In this document: positions 17,744-24,998 of the stretch, one piece after another
How positions within the stretch are numbered: position 1 is the first letter of the stretch
Layout of the letters: each line of letters begins with the position of its first letter
Notes under the pieces: model-generated
What the model was told of the DNA's origin: nothing
Database searches by the model: none
The model's input: the letters and a program-made list of their open reading frames with translations, nothing else
Origin: G965212025 sp965215765
GTDB lineage: Bacteria; Pseudomonadota; Gammaproteobacteria; Poriferisulfidales; Oxydemutatoraceae
Direction: 5' to 3'
DNA: 64,000 nt
NCBI GenBank assembly: GCA_965215765.1
Contig: OZ244118.1
Span: 496,001 to 560,000 of the forward strand
Made by a program: the position numbers and the translations under genes

Positions 17744-18298
17744 CTACCACGGAGACCGTAGCAAGCCCCCGCACTCACGTACAATAAAGTTCGCAATGGC
17801 GGTGCTGTCATTGATGGGCAGCACGGGAATCCGGATGTTTTCAGGGGCATGCCCGTCGCTTGCGAAGGCAATGATGTTGGGGTCGTGTGGGTACAGAGGC
17901 GCGCGCCCCAAAACGGTTCGATGCAATTCGATTTTCGGAAAGAATTCTTTTTTGAATCCTTCCACCAGCACCAGATCAAGCGACTTCAGATCGAGTTTTG
18001 GCAACAGTTCCTGCAACGTGGGTTCGCGCGTGTTTTCTGGCAATTCCGTAACCAGGGCATGGCGCCTGCCGGAAGAAATCAGCATTTGTTCCGCGCCCGC
18101 ATGGCGCAGTTCATAGCTGTCCTTGCCTGGCAGATCGGTGTCGAAGCCATGGTGCGCGTGTTTGATCACGCCGACCCGCAGCTTTTTTGCACACAGCAAG
18201 GGGAGCAGCTTTTTTAGCAATGTGGTTTTGCCGGTGCCGCTGATGGCACAAAAACCAACAATGGACAAAGCGAGAGAAGGAGCTTCCCTGCGAGTCAT
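17744..18298 (-). CDS. mobB: Molybdopterin-guanine dinucleotide biosynthesis adapter MobB
   Basis: 184 residues. It opens with the P-loop 'GFCAISGTGKTTLLKKLLPL' (~14-33), then 'VGVIKHAHHGFDTDLPGKDS' and 'DLVLVEGFKKEFFPKIE', all typical of MobB. The protein binds GTP and assists MobA in attaching GMP to molybdopterin. The start overlaps the mobA stop by four bases, so the pair forms a mobA-mobB operon on the minus strand. The downstream side carries the two truncated copies. Confidence 0.93.
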   Translation of the reverse strand: MTRREAPSLALSIVGFCAISGTGKTTLLKKLLPLLCAKKLRVGVIKHAHHGFDTDLPGKDSYELRHAGAEQMLISSGRRHALVTELPENTREPTLQELLPKLDLKSLDLVLVEGFKKEFFPKIELHRTVLGRAPLYPHDPNIIAFASDGHAPENIRIPVLPINDSTAIANFIVRECGGLLRSPW

Positions 18299-18894
18299 GT
18301 CAGCAGAAAACGCGTGACGGCTTTCAGAGAGTCCGGGTCGTTGATGTTCGCAAAACGCGGGTCACCCTTTTCGTAAACAGCTTCGGCGACCTTTATTTCC
18401 TGAAACCACTGGTCAATTTTCCGTCTGCCACTATGCAAAAACGTTTCCAGAGAACCCAGAAGTCTTTTGTGCATCAGGCAAAACACCGGATGCAATCTAT
18501 CTCCTTCCCGCACCGTGACCAAATCTGCTTTGGTTTCGGTCAACTTCAGACATTGGCGGCTGAGCAGATCGGATGGGGGCGCGGGACAATCGCAAGGGAA
18601 AGTAGCCAAGAGCGGGGTTTTACAGTATTTGAGGGCAGTGACCATTCCCGCAAGCGGCCCCTGGAAATTTCCCAGAGTGTCTTTGTGTACCGGAAAGCCA
18701 TAACTTTCATAGCGCCGGATGTTCTGGTTGGCATTGATCATGATGTGACTCACTTGACCTGATATGGCAGCGAGAACGTGCTCCACAGCAGGTTTTCCTG
18801 CCAGTTCCATCAGGCCTTTGTCGCGCAGCCCCATGCGTCTGCCTTGACCGCCGCACAAAATGACACCGGTGATTTCCTTGTTGTCGCAGTTCAT
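18295..18894 (-). CDS. mobA: Molybdenum cofactor guanylyltransferase MobA
   Basis: 199 residues. The nucleotidyltransferase signature 'GVILCGGQGRRMGLRDKGLM' lies at ~10-29, followed by 'FQGPLAGMVTAL', 'TFPCDCPAPP' and 'INDPDSL' near the C-terminus. The enzyme transfers GMP from GTP to molybdopterin to make the dinucleotide cofactor used by DMSO-reductase-type enzymes. It is followed by mobB with a four-base overlap. Confidence 0.95.
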   Translation of the reverse strand: MNCDNKEITGVILCGGQGRRMGLRDKGLMELAGKPAVEHVLAAISGQVSHIMINANQNIRRYESYGFPVHKDTLGNFQGPLAGMVTALKYCKTPLLATFPCDCPAPPSDLLSRQCLKLTETKADLVTVREGDRLHPVFCLMHKRLLGSLETFLHSGRRKIDQWFQEIKVAEAVYEKGDPRFANINDPDSLKAVTRFLLT

Positions 18895-19038
18895 GAAAAA
18901 AGGTTTCAGGACAGGGTTGGAACAGGATTGGCTATGGCTTGCCGTAGCACCGAGGGTAGAATGGCAAAGGCTTCATTTTGTACCCGTCTTCTGGGCAAAT
19001 GGCAACAAGCCGCGAATTATAGATTGAGAGAATTCAAA

Positions 19039-19344
19039 ATGCCGGATGAAAGCAAAACGCAAGAGACACTCCGCATCGAGTCGGCAGTTTTTCAGCGGCT
19101 GCTTGAGCATTTGCGCAAACGTGCAGATGTTCAAAACATCGACTTGATGGTACTTGCCGATTTTTGTCGGAACTGTCTTGCGAAGTGGTATGTGAAAGCA
19201 GCCAAAGACGAAAATGTCACTGTCAGCTACGACCAGGCTCGTGAGCGGGTTTATGGAATGCCGTACCAGCAGTGGAAAGAAAAGCACCAAACCCCGATGA
19301 CTCCGGAACAGGAAAAAGCATTTTCCGCCCGTGAAAAGAAATAA
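19039..19344 (+). CDS. DUF1244 family protein
   Basis: 101 residues. The conserved core 'IDLMVLADFCRNCLAKWY' and 'QARERVYGMPYQQWKEKHQ' is typical of DUF1244, a small soluble family without known function. The start at 19039 fits the usual family length of about 100; the frame is open further upstream but lacks family resemblance. The stop overlaps the start of the following MoeB/ThiF gene by one base (TAATG). Confidence 0.85.
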   Translation: MPDESKTQETLRIESAVFQRLLEHLRKRADVQNIDLMVLADFCRNCLAKWYVKAAKDENVTVSYDQARERVYGMPYQQWKEKHQTPMTPEQEKAFSAREKK

Positions 19345-20126
19345 TGCCTGAAGCCGGTTTTGGCGACTCGCAATTGTTGCGCTACAGTCGTCAGATCATG
19401 CTCCCCGAAATTGGCTTGCAAGGGCAACAGACCTTGCATGATTCCTGCGTTTTGATCATTGGCATGGGAGGCTTGGGCATTCCTTTGGCGACCTACCTTG
19501 CCACCAGCGGTGTCGGTAAGCTGATTCTGGTTGACGACGATTGGGTCGAACTTGGCAATCTTCCCCGCCAGCCTCTCTATGTTGAAAGTGACGTGGGGAT
19601 GAAAAAAGTGACCGTGGCGGCAGAGCGTCTGAGGGCATTAAATTCTGAAGTTGAAATACAGGCGATCGCAAAGCACTCCGATGAAGACATGATCTGCAAT
19701 CTCGTGTCCGGAGTGCAGGTGGTGGCCGACTGTTCGGACAATTTTCAAACCCGTTTTGCTGTGAATCGCGCCTGCTGGAGAAGTACCAAACCCTTGGTGA
19801 GTGCTGCGGTCATCCGTATGGAAGGTCAGTTGTCGGTTTTTGATTCCCGGAACCTGGAAAGCCCTTGCTACGCTTGCCTGTACTCGGAATCACTCGCGGA
19901 ACGACAAGACGAAAGCTGCGTGGTAAATGGCGTCGTTGCGCCTCTGGCCGGAATGATGGGTTGTGCGCAGGCCATGGAAGTCATCAAGCTCCTGTTGAAT
20001 ATTGGCAGTTCTTTGACGGGACAACTGTTGATGCTGGACGCCCTCCTGATGAAGTGGCGTGATATCCGCTTGCGGAAAAACCCGGGTTGCGCGGTGTGCG
20101 GGGCAGTAAAGCCGTTTGTGCGATGA
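19344..20126 (+). CDS. moeB: MoeB/ThiF/HesA-family adenylyltransferase
   Basis: 260 residues. The Rossmann ATP-binding motif is 'IIGMGGLGIPLATYLATSGV', followed by 'VDDDWVELGNLPRQ' and 'DCSDNFQTRFAVNRAC'. Cysteine pairs 'CYAC' and 'CAVC' should hold a structural zinc. Such E1-like enzymes adenylate the C-terminal glycine of a sulfur carrier: MoaD in molybdopterin synthesis or ThiS in thiamine synthesis. mobAB nearby favours MoeB, but ThiF cannot be excluded. It overlaps its neighbours on both sides, so it is part of a three-gene unit with DUF1244 and traB. Confidence 0.85.
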   Translation: MPEAGFGDSQLLRYSRQIMLPEIGLQGQQTLHDSCVLIIGMGGLGIPLATYLATSGVGKLILVDDDWVELGNLPRQPLYVESDVGMKKVTVAAERLRALNSEVEIQAIAKHSDEDMICNLVSGVQVVADCSDNFQTRFAVNRACWRSTKPLVSAAVIRMEGQLSVFDSRNLESPCYACLYSESLAERQDESCVVNGVVAPLAGMMGCAQAMEVIKLLLNIGSSLTGQLLMLDALLMKWRDIRLRKNPGCAVCGAVKPFVR

Positions 20127-21310
20127 CTGAATCAGACACGCCTCGAAGCATAGAGGTTGGTGGCAGCAAGCTGGACATTCTGGGAACGGCTCATGTTTCC
20201 AGTGTCAGCCATCAGACAGTAACAGAGCTGATTGGCAGCAAAGTCTACGATTCGGTTGCGGTTGAGCTGTGTGCGCAGCGCGTGCGCATGATTTTTGACG
20301 AAGGAAAATACTCCGAGACAGACGTTTGGCAGTTGATCAAAAAAAAGCAAATGGCGGCTTTTGCGACCGGCTTGCTCTTCAGCGCTTTTCAGCAACGGAT
20401 CGCCGAACAGATCGGAGTGGAGCCCGGCTCCGAACTGAAAGCGGCAGTTCGGTTAAGCCGGGAACAATCCATTACCCCGCTTTTGGTGGACCGGGATATC
20501 GGGATTACCTTCAAACGTCTGTATCGGGGTCTGTCTTTCTGGACCCGACTTTCTGTTCCTTCCTTGGTTTTCTTTAGCCTGTTTTCACGGCAAAAAGTTT
20601 CAGCCGAAGAAATAGAGGCGTTGAAAAAAGGAGATGTGCTTGGCTCTCTTTTTGAACAACTGGAGCTGAAACACAAAGATATTTATCAGACTCTGGTCAA
20701 GGAACGGGATCGCTACATGGCAGCAAAGGTCGTGGAATATATCCGTGCCCACAAGCCTTCCCGGGTCTTGCTCGTGGTCGGAGCCGGTCATGTTAACGGC
20801 TTGTTGCGAGAAATCCCCGCTGTCGGGGCAGAGCCACAAACCGCGCTGAAAAATCTGGAAGTCATCCCGCAGCCGGCAAAGTGGCCAAAGTACGTTCCTT
20901 GGGTCATCGTGGCGGTAATTCTTTCTGGTTTTGCCATTGGCTTCAGCAGAGATACGGAACTCGGCTTTAGCCTGGTACGCGACTGGGTGCTGATCAATGG
21001 TGGCCTGGCAGCTATTGGAGCCTTTATCGCAGGCGCACACCCGCTTACGGTGGTCACCGCATTCGTGGCTGCGCCCTTGACTTCGATCAACCCGACTATT
21101 GGTGCCGGCATGGTGACGGCGGCAGCCGAACTGTATTTGCGCAAGCCACTCGTGAGTGACTTCAAGTCGCTGAGAAAATGTACGAGCAGTCTTGCCGGTT
21201 GGCGAAAGAACCGTGTGGCACGAACCGCGCTGATTTTTTTGCTGAGTACTTTGGGTTCGATAGCAGGCACCTGGATTGGCGGCCTGTGGATTTACGAAAG
21301 CCTGAGCTGA
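20123..21310 (+). CDS. TraB/PrgY family membrane protein
   Basis: 395 residues. The N-terminal TraB domain has 'LDILGTAHVSSVSHQTV', 'AVELCAQRVRMI' and 'RVLLVVGAGHVNGL'. The C-terminal ~140 residues form about four hydrophobic helices. Family members such as enterococcal TraB/PrgY act on pheromone peptides and related proteins are thought to be metal-dependent peptidases; the bacterial role here is unknown. The ATG overlaps the preceding stop (ATGA). The 3' end is included in a 227-bp tandem duplication. Confidence 0.82.
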   Translation: MTESDTPRSIEVGGSKLDILGTAHVSSVSHQTVTELIGSKVYDSVAVELCAQRVRMIFDEGKYSETDVWQLIKKKQMAAFATGLLFSAFQQRIAEQIGVEPGSELKAAVRLSREQSITPLLVDRDIGITFKRLYRGLSFWTRLSVPSLVFFSLFSRQKVSAEEIEALKKGDVLGSLFEQLELKHKDIYQTLVKERDRYMAAKVVEYIRAHKPSRVLLVVGAGHVNGLLREIPAVGAEPQTALKNLEVIPQPAKWPKYVPWVIVAVILSGFAIGFSRDTELGFSLVRDWVLINGGLAAIGAFIAGAHPLTVVTAFVAAPLTSINPTIGAGMVTAAAELYLRKPLVSDFKSLRKCTSSLAGWRKNRVARTALIFLLSTLGSIAGTWIGGLWIYESLS

Positions 21311-21740
21311 TGATTCTGCTGCCTCGGAGGGTACGGTTCAAAGTACGAAGCGCGCTTTTTTCGGTGGTTGTCGGGAAGCAGGTAGCGTCTGACCGAAGCT
21401 CAAGACCTCAATAACGGGTCGGAGAGGAGAGACGAAAGCCAGAGGCGGGTGTTTGTCGTGCTGTCAGCCAAGATGGCAAGCGGGTCACTGCACAAAAGAG
21501 GTGAGTCAGCCTGTGGCTTTACGAAAGCCTGAGCTGATGATTCTGCTGCCTCGGAGGGTACGGTTCAAAGTGTGAAGCGCGCCTTTTTCGGTGGTTGTCG
21601 GGAAACAGGTAGCGTCTGACCGAAGATCAAGACCTCAATAACGGGTCGGAGAGAAGAAACGGAAGCCAGAGGTGGGTGTTTGTTCTGCTGTCGACCAAGA
21701 TGGCAAGCGGGTCACTGCACAAAAGTGGTGAGCCGGCCTG
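21284..21740. repeat. 227-bp tandem duplication joining the traB 3' end to the rnpB 3' end
   Basis: The block starting 'TTTACGAAAGCCTGAGCTGA' at 21291 recurs at 21518. Each unit holds the last codons of the traB-family gene, the intergenic spacer and the first ~15 bases of the rnpB 3' end ('GGTGAGTCAGCCTGT'). The joint lies in shared GCCTGT sequence. The duplicated copy contains no complete gene. Confidence 0.88.
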
Positions 21741-22078
21741 TAAGCCGGGTTCTGTGAACGATAGTCATCCATCTTGCATGTACGTTGCCGTACACGTCTT
21801 GCGGCCTACCCGAACCATCACGCAGGCTACGCGGTTCTGTTTGGCCTTGCTCCAAGTGAGGTTTACCCTGCCGCGCATGTTGCCATCCGCGCGGTGCGCT
21901 CTTACCGCACCATTTCACCCTTACCAGCACGTTTGGAGCCGGCTGGCGGTTTGTTTTCTGTGGCACTTTCTGTAGGCTCACGCCCCCCAGGTGTTACCTG
22001 GTACTTTGCCTTATGGAGCCCGGACTTTCCTCTGTTCAGGAGGTGAAAGAACAGCGACTATCCGGCCGACTCACCGCC
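21727..22078 (-). ncRNA. rnpB: RNase P RNA
   Basis: Read on the minus strand, the segment has the universal RNase P landmarks in order. Near the 5' end is GAGGAAAGTCCGGGCTCC (around 22020-22040). Then come ACCTGGGGGG, 'GGTAAGGGTGAAATGGTGCG' with 'GTAAGAGCGCACCG', 'AGTGCC' and 'GTAAACCTCACTTGGAGCAA' pairing elements, and finally 'ACAGAACCCGGCTTACAGG' at the 3' end. It is the catalytic RNA that removes tRNA 5' leaders. Its length of about 350 nt is normal for a type A molecule. A conserved -10 element lies just upstream. Confidence 0.95.
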
Positions 22079-22081
22079 CGC

Positions 22082-22110
22082 AGTATAACCTTGTTTTATG
22101 GCATGAATCG
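22082..22110 (-). promoter_or_regulatory. Promoter of rnpB
   Basis: The -10 hexamer TATACT (minus strand, 22087 to 22082) lies about seven bases before the 5' end expected for RNase P RNA. The -35 region (around GATTCA) is weak. The same element is present in the second repeat copy as TATAGT. Confidence 0.55.
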
Positions 22111-22282
22111 CATTCCGGAGGTGTGCGAACCGGGCATTCCAGGTTGCCGGGAAAGGAAAATGAAAACAGCATTTGTGGCAAGATATTTAAGGTTGCTTCC
22201 TTTAGTCTGGCTGACAGGCACACAGCTTCAGGTGCTCCCGCAGAGGAGTTTGGGTTCTGTGCCGACCTTGGCAAAAGCTGTT

Positions 22283-22377
22283 CTAGTCAGGGGCTTTCTC
22301 ACCCATAGTGGCGGCGTAGCCCAGTAGCTTGAGACGGCGCAGTGTTTCCCGAGCTTGTTGATAGCTGTAGGAGCCGA
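22283..22377 (-). pseudogene. 3' fragment of the SPOR-domain gene
   Basis: The minus strand encodes 'SYQQARETLRRLKLLGYAA' and 'TMGEKAPD', matching the last ~30 residues of the intact SPOR protein at 24350-24883. Homology stops at about 22377, after which unrelated sequence begins. Confidence 0.85.
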
Positions 22378-22655
22378 TTCTGTTTCCCAAATATTGTGGC
22401 GGCAAAACCATCAGGTTAAAACCGCAGCACCGCACTGAACAAGTGATTAAAGACTCGCGTGCCTGAAGGATGTGCCATCCATTCATTCCGGGATAGTTTC
22501 GGGGTAGGCTTCGATCAGGTCGAGTGACCTGTCGAAATCATCAATGCGCTGCGAGGTGGGTTGAGAAGTTCAGTCGGGGGAAATATAGATGCGGTTATTC
22601 TTTGGGCGTGTTTCCCAAATGGATAAACAGAATGGCTCCATAGGGTGCGATATCA
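22378..22655. other. Left part of the restriction-modification remnant
   Basis: No complete gene. On the minus strand a short open stretch ending at 22493 encodes 'SQRIDDFDRSLDLIEAYPET'. This reads like the C-terminus of a lost gene whose family I do not recognise. Confidence 0.35.
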
Positions 22656-23765
22656 CTACCTCGGGATTTTAGGAATGATGGGTTTAAATGCGTCTTCCAA
22701 CCTCCGAATGTGTTCTAACAGCCAAGCTGTCATTTCCGGCCAACTTTCTTCGTTGTAACCATCAAAGGGTTTTGAATATCGAATATAACTGGACTTTTTG
22801 TCCTCAAGCCTTTCCCATACAAGGCTTTTACCAAATCGAGATTCAATCTCTCCCCGATGTTTGAGCAGAAAGTCGAAAACGCGCTTGTTATATCTCTTTC
22901 TTGAATGAGATAAGTTGAATTCAACACGCGCCTCAGTTTTGCCAAAAGAAAGTGTGTAGGAGCATACACCAATGCCAGACCCAGCACCCAACCAGCTATA
23001 ACGTGTCGGATTAACATTCTGGTAAAGATCAAAATTTTGCCTTCGAAAGTGCTCAAGCAATTGTTCCCAGAACTGTAGCCTTATCTGTTCTCTTTTGTGC
23101 AACACAACCTTTGTTTCTTTTTCCTCGCTATCTTTCGATGACATACCGATCATGTAATCTTTTGCTTCAGGGGGGGGTATGATCTGCGTAATTTGGAGTA
23201 GTTGGTTATCATTGAGTGTAAATGGCGTGACCTTCATACATTGCGCACTTATCCCATTAGAGATTAGCCAAAGAACCGTAGAGGTAACCTCCTTGCGGAA
23301 ATTTCCAGAGACAAGAATGAAGCGTTGATTTGAGCCGCTGTTAAGACTGACCTCATCAATAGTATCAACCTCAAGGAACTCACAGATGAGATCGCTAGCA
23401 TCCCCATTTCGATTTTGTTTGTGCAGGTAGTCTTGGAATATTTGAATGATTTGTGCCTTTTTGAGGCTCGAGCAATAGGCAACGTATTTCAGTGCTTGCC
23501 AAACGACATCACGACCTGAATCGTCTAGTTTATTCTCAATGATGACCAAATCGTGATTTTTATCTAGTGCCAAAAGATCGAGGCGTTCGCGAGTTTCATC
23601 AAATCCCTGAAACTCTTTTTGAATTATGAGCAACTCCTCACCTAATGAGTCAGGTGTGTTCGCAATCCACTCCTGAAGATTTTGACGTTCTTTGATTTTA
23701 AGTTCCAAAAATGTGCGTTCCTCCAGTTTAGAAATGCGATTTTTTTTGCTGTTGATTTCAAACAT
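22656..23765 (-). CDS. DUF4268 protein with an N-terminal PD-(D/E)XK nuclease-like domain
   Basis: 369 residues. The N-terminal part carries 'RERLDLLALDKNHDLVIIEN' followed by K: an Asp (D63) and an ExK (E77, K79) arranged as in PD-(D/E)XK nuclease folds. The C-terminal ~160 residues match DUF4268 ('RLQFWEQLLEHFRRQ', 'EARVEFNLS', 'RYSKPFDGYNEESWPEMTAW'). Such proteins often occur near type I restriction-modification genes, and hsdS and hsdR remnants lie just upstream on the same strand. Its function is unknown; a role in restriction or defence is an inference. The base composition is more A/T-rich than its neighbours, which suggests transfer. Confidence 0.75.
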   Translation of the reverse strand: MFEINSKKNRISKLEERTFLELKIKERQNLQEWIANTPDSLGEELLIIQKEFQGFDETRERLDLLALDKNHDLVIIENKLDDSGRDVVWQALKYVAYCSSLKKAQIIQIFQDYLHKQNRNGDASDLICEFLEVDTIDEVSLNSGSNQRFILVSGNFRKEVTSTVLWLISNGISAQCMKVTPFTLNDNQLLQITQIIPPPEAKDYMIGMSSKDSEEKETKVVLHKREQIRLQFWEQLLEHFRRQNFDLYQNVNPTRYSWLGAGSGIGVCSYTLSFGKTEARVEFNLSHSRKRYNKRVFDFLLKHRGEIESRFGKSLVWERLEDKKSSYIRYSKPFDGYNEESWPEMTAWLLEHIRRLEDAFKPIIPKIPR

Positions 23766-23786
23766 TTTTCTCTCCCGAAGAGATGT

Positions 23787-23921
23787 TTATTTTTGATAGC
23801 GGGTCAGTAGCACACTATGCTCGGCTTGGTAGTCAAGCGTGGCTTCTGTACCTAAAACCTCGGCGTTGTAAGCGTAGACAGACTCCCACCCCAACTCGTC
23901 TGGTAAATAGCGTACGCTCAT
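23787..23921 (-). pseudogene. Remnant of a type I restriction endonuclease subunit (HsdR N-terminus)
   Basis: 44 codons beginning 'MSVRYLPDELGWESVYAYNA' and then 'EVLGTEATL'. This resembles the beginning of HsdR proteins (a 'LGWE..YAY..E.LG..G.LG' pattern), but it ends at a stop after 'VLLTRYQK'. The ATG overlaps the stop of the hsdS remnant (ATGA), as in a real hsdS-hsdR operon. Only the first few percent of the gene is left. Confidence 0.55.
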
Positions 23922-24020
23922 AACTTGAGCCGCCCATCCGTCAGGCGCGGCAGAAGAAGATCGCGGGCTTTGGTTGATTTCGAGTTCTGTTGTTTCAGTA
24001 TTCCCATCTGATTGAAGATA
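23918..24020 (-). pseudogene. Remnant of a type I specificity subunit (HsdS C-terminus)
   Basis: Minus-strand codons read '...TIFNQMGILKQQNSKSTKAR' followed by DLLLPRLTDGRLKL and a stop at 23918. This is the characteristic end of HsdS proteins (QN..L..ARDLLLPRL..G). The upstream part is lost where the right-hand rnpB/SPOR repeat begins. Confidence 0.75.
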
Positions 24021-24070
24021 GTCTGCAATCTTGAGCCAAACCGGTCTACGCTATCCGCCATACTCCTATG

Positions 24071-24443
24071 GCACTTTGCCTTATGGAGCCCGGACTTTCC
24101 TCTGTTCGGAGGATTCGGAACAGCGACTATCTAGCCGACTCACCGGCTTCACTATACCTTGTTTTATGGCACGAATCGCATTCCGGGCGCGAGCAACCGG
24201 GCATTCCAGGTTGCCGGGAAAGGAAAATGGAAACAGCGTTCGTGGCAAGACGTTTAAGGCGGCTTCCTTTAGTCCGGCTGACAGGCACACAGCTTCAGGT
24301 GCTCCCGCAGAGGAGCTCGGGTTCTGTGCCGACCTTGGCAAAAGCTGTTCTAGTCAGGGGCTTTTTCACCCATGGCGTCGGCGTAGCCCAGTAGCCTGAG
24401 ACGGCGCAGTGTTTCCTGAGCTTGTTGATAGCTGTAGGGGCCG
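24071..24443. repeat. Right copy of the 375-bp rnpB-5'/SPOR-3' repeat
   Basis: It matches 22003-22377 with scattered substitutions. It contains the first ~75 bases of rnpB read on the minus strand, the rnpB promoter (TATAGT at 24156-24151) and the intact 3' end of the SPOR gene. A transcript from this promoter would run into the hsdS/hsdR remnants and the DUF4268 gene instead of rnpB. Confidence 0.9.
24151..24175 (-). promoter_or_regulatory. Second copy of the rnpB promoter
   Basis: -10 element TATAGT on the minus strand, in the same context as TATACT before the intact rnpB. It faces the truncated rnpB start and, beyond it, the DUF4268 gene. Confidence 0.45.
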
Positions 24444-24883
24444 AGCAACACACGAAACTGTTTTTTGTCGTCGTGAAGAATGGCCTCGGTGTGGGGTTCA
24501 AAGTCCAGTTCTGTTACGGTTTTTTCCAATTCTTCCGCATCCGTGCGCAGGGCAAAGATACGTGATTGCAAGAGGTATGTTTTTTCTGGGTTCGGGCTCG
24601 GACGATCATCAGAGCCTCCGGAGACCGATTTTTCACGGCTCTGGAGCAAAGTGAAATAAGTGTAGCGGCTCTGTTGCGTTTCCTGGCTGGCAGTTGCTGG
24701 TTCTTTTTTAGCCGGTAGCGAAGGAGGAGAGGGTGTTGGCAGGTTTCTGTTCGCGTTTATCTCGTACAGGAGGAAGGTTAGCGCTGCGAAGCCGGCAAGC
24801 CCGGCGTACAGCACCCACCGTGTCGGTTTTTTCGGTGCTTTGTTCGGTTCATAGTTCAGGTATTTGTAGTCTTTGTCCGTCAT
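24350..24883 (-). CDS. SPOR-domain membrane protein (FtsN-like)
   Basis: 177 residues: a short cytoplasmic start, one transmembrane helix (~22-42, 'WVLYAGLAGFAALTFLLYEI'), a Pro/Lys/Ser-rich linker, and a C-terminal SPOR domain (~100-177) with 'YLLQSRIFALRTDAEELEKT' and 'FRVLLGPYSYQQAQETLRRL'. SPOR domains bind denuded peptidoglycan at division sites. The position just downstream of argS is common for SPOR/FtsN-type genes in gammaproteobacteria. Confidence 0.82.
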   Translation of the reverse strand: MTDKDYKYLNYEPNKAPKKPTRWVLYAGLAGFAALTFLLYEINANRNLPTPSPPSLPAKKEPATASQETQQSRYTYFTLLQSREKSVSGGSDDRPSPNPEKTYLLQSRIFALRTDAEELEKTVTELDFEPHTEAILHDDKKQFRVLLGPYSYQQAQETLRRLRLLGYADAMGEKAPD

Positions 24884-24998
24884 GTCTGCGGGGTCGCTTT
24901 TGGCAAAAGTGCAACGGGATTTCTGTCCGTACTATCTGCCCATTATCCTTCTGGTTTTGCGTTGCCAAGCGTGTCGTGCATCAAAATCATGGTTCCCG

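Larger units (their letters stand above)
22003..22377. repeat. Left copy of the 375-bp rnpB-5'/SPOR-3' repeat
   Basis: It is near identical to 24071-24443. It holds the first ~75 bases of rnpB, the rnpB promoter, the intergenic spacer and the last ~30 codons of the SPOR-domain gene. The SPOR end here (down to 22283) has lost its upstream coding part and is a fragment. Between the two repeat copies lies the restriction-modification remnant. Confidence 0.9.
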
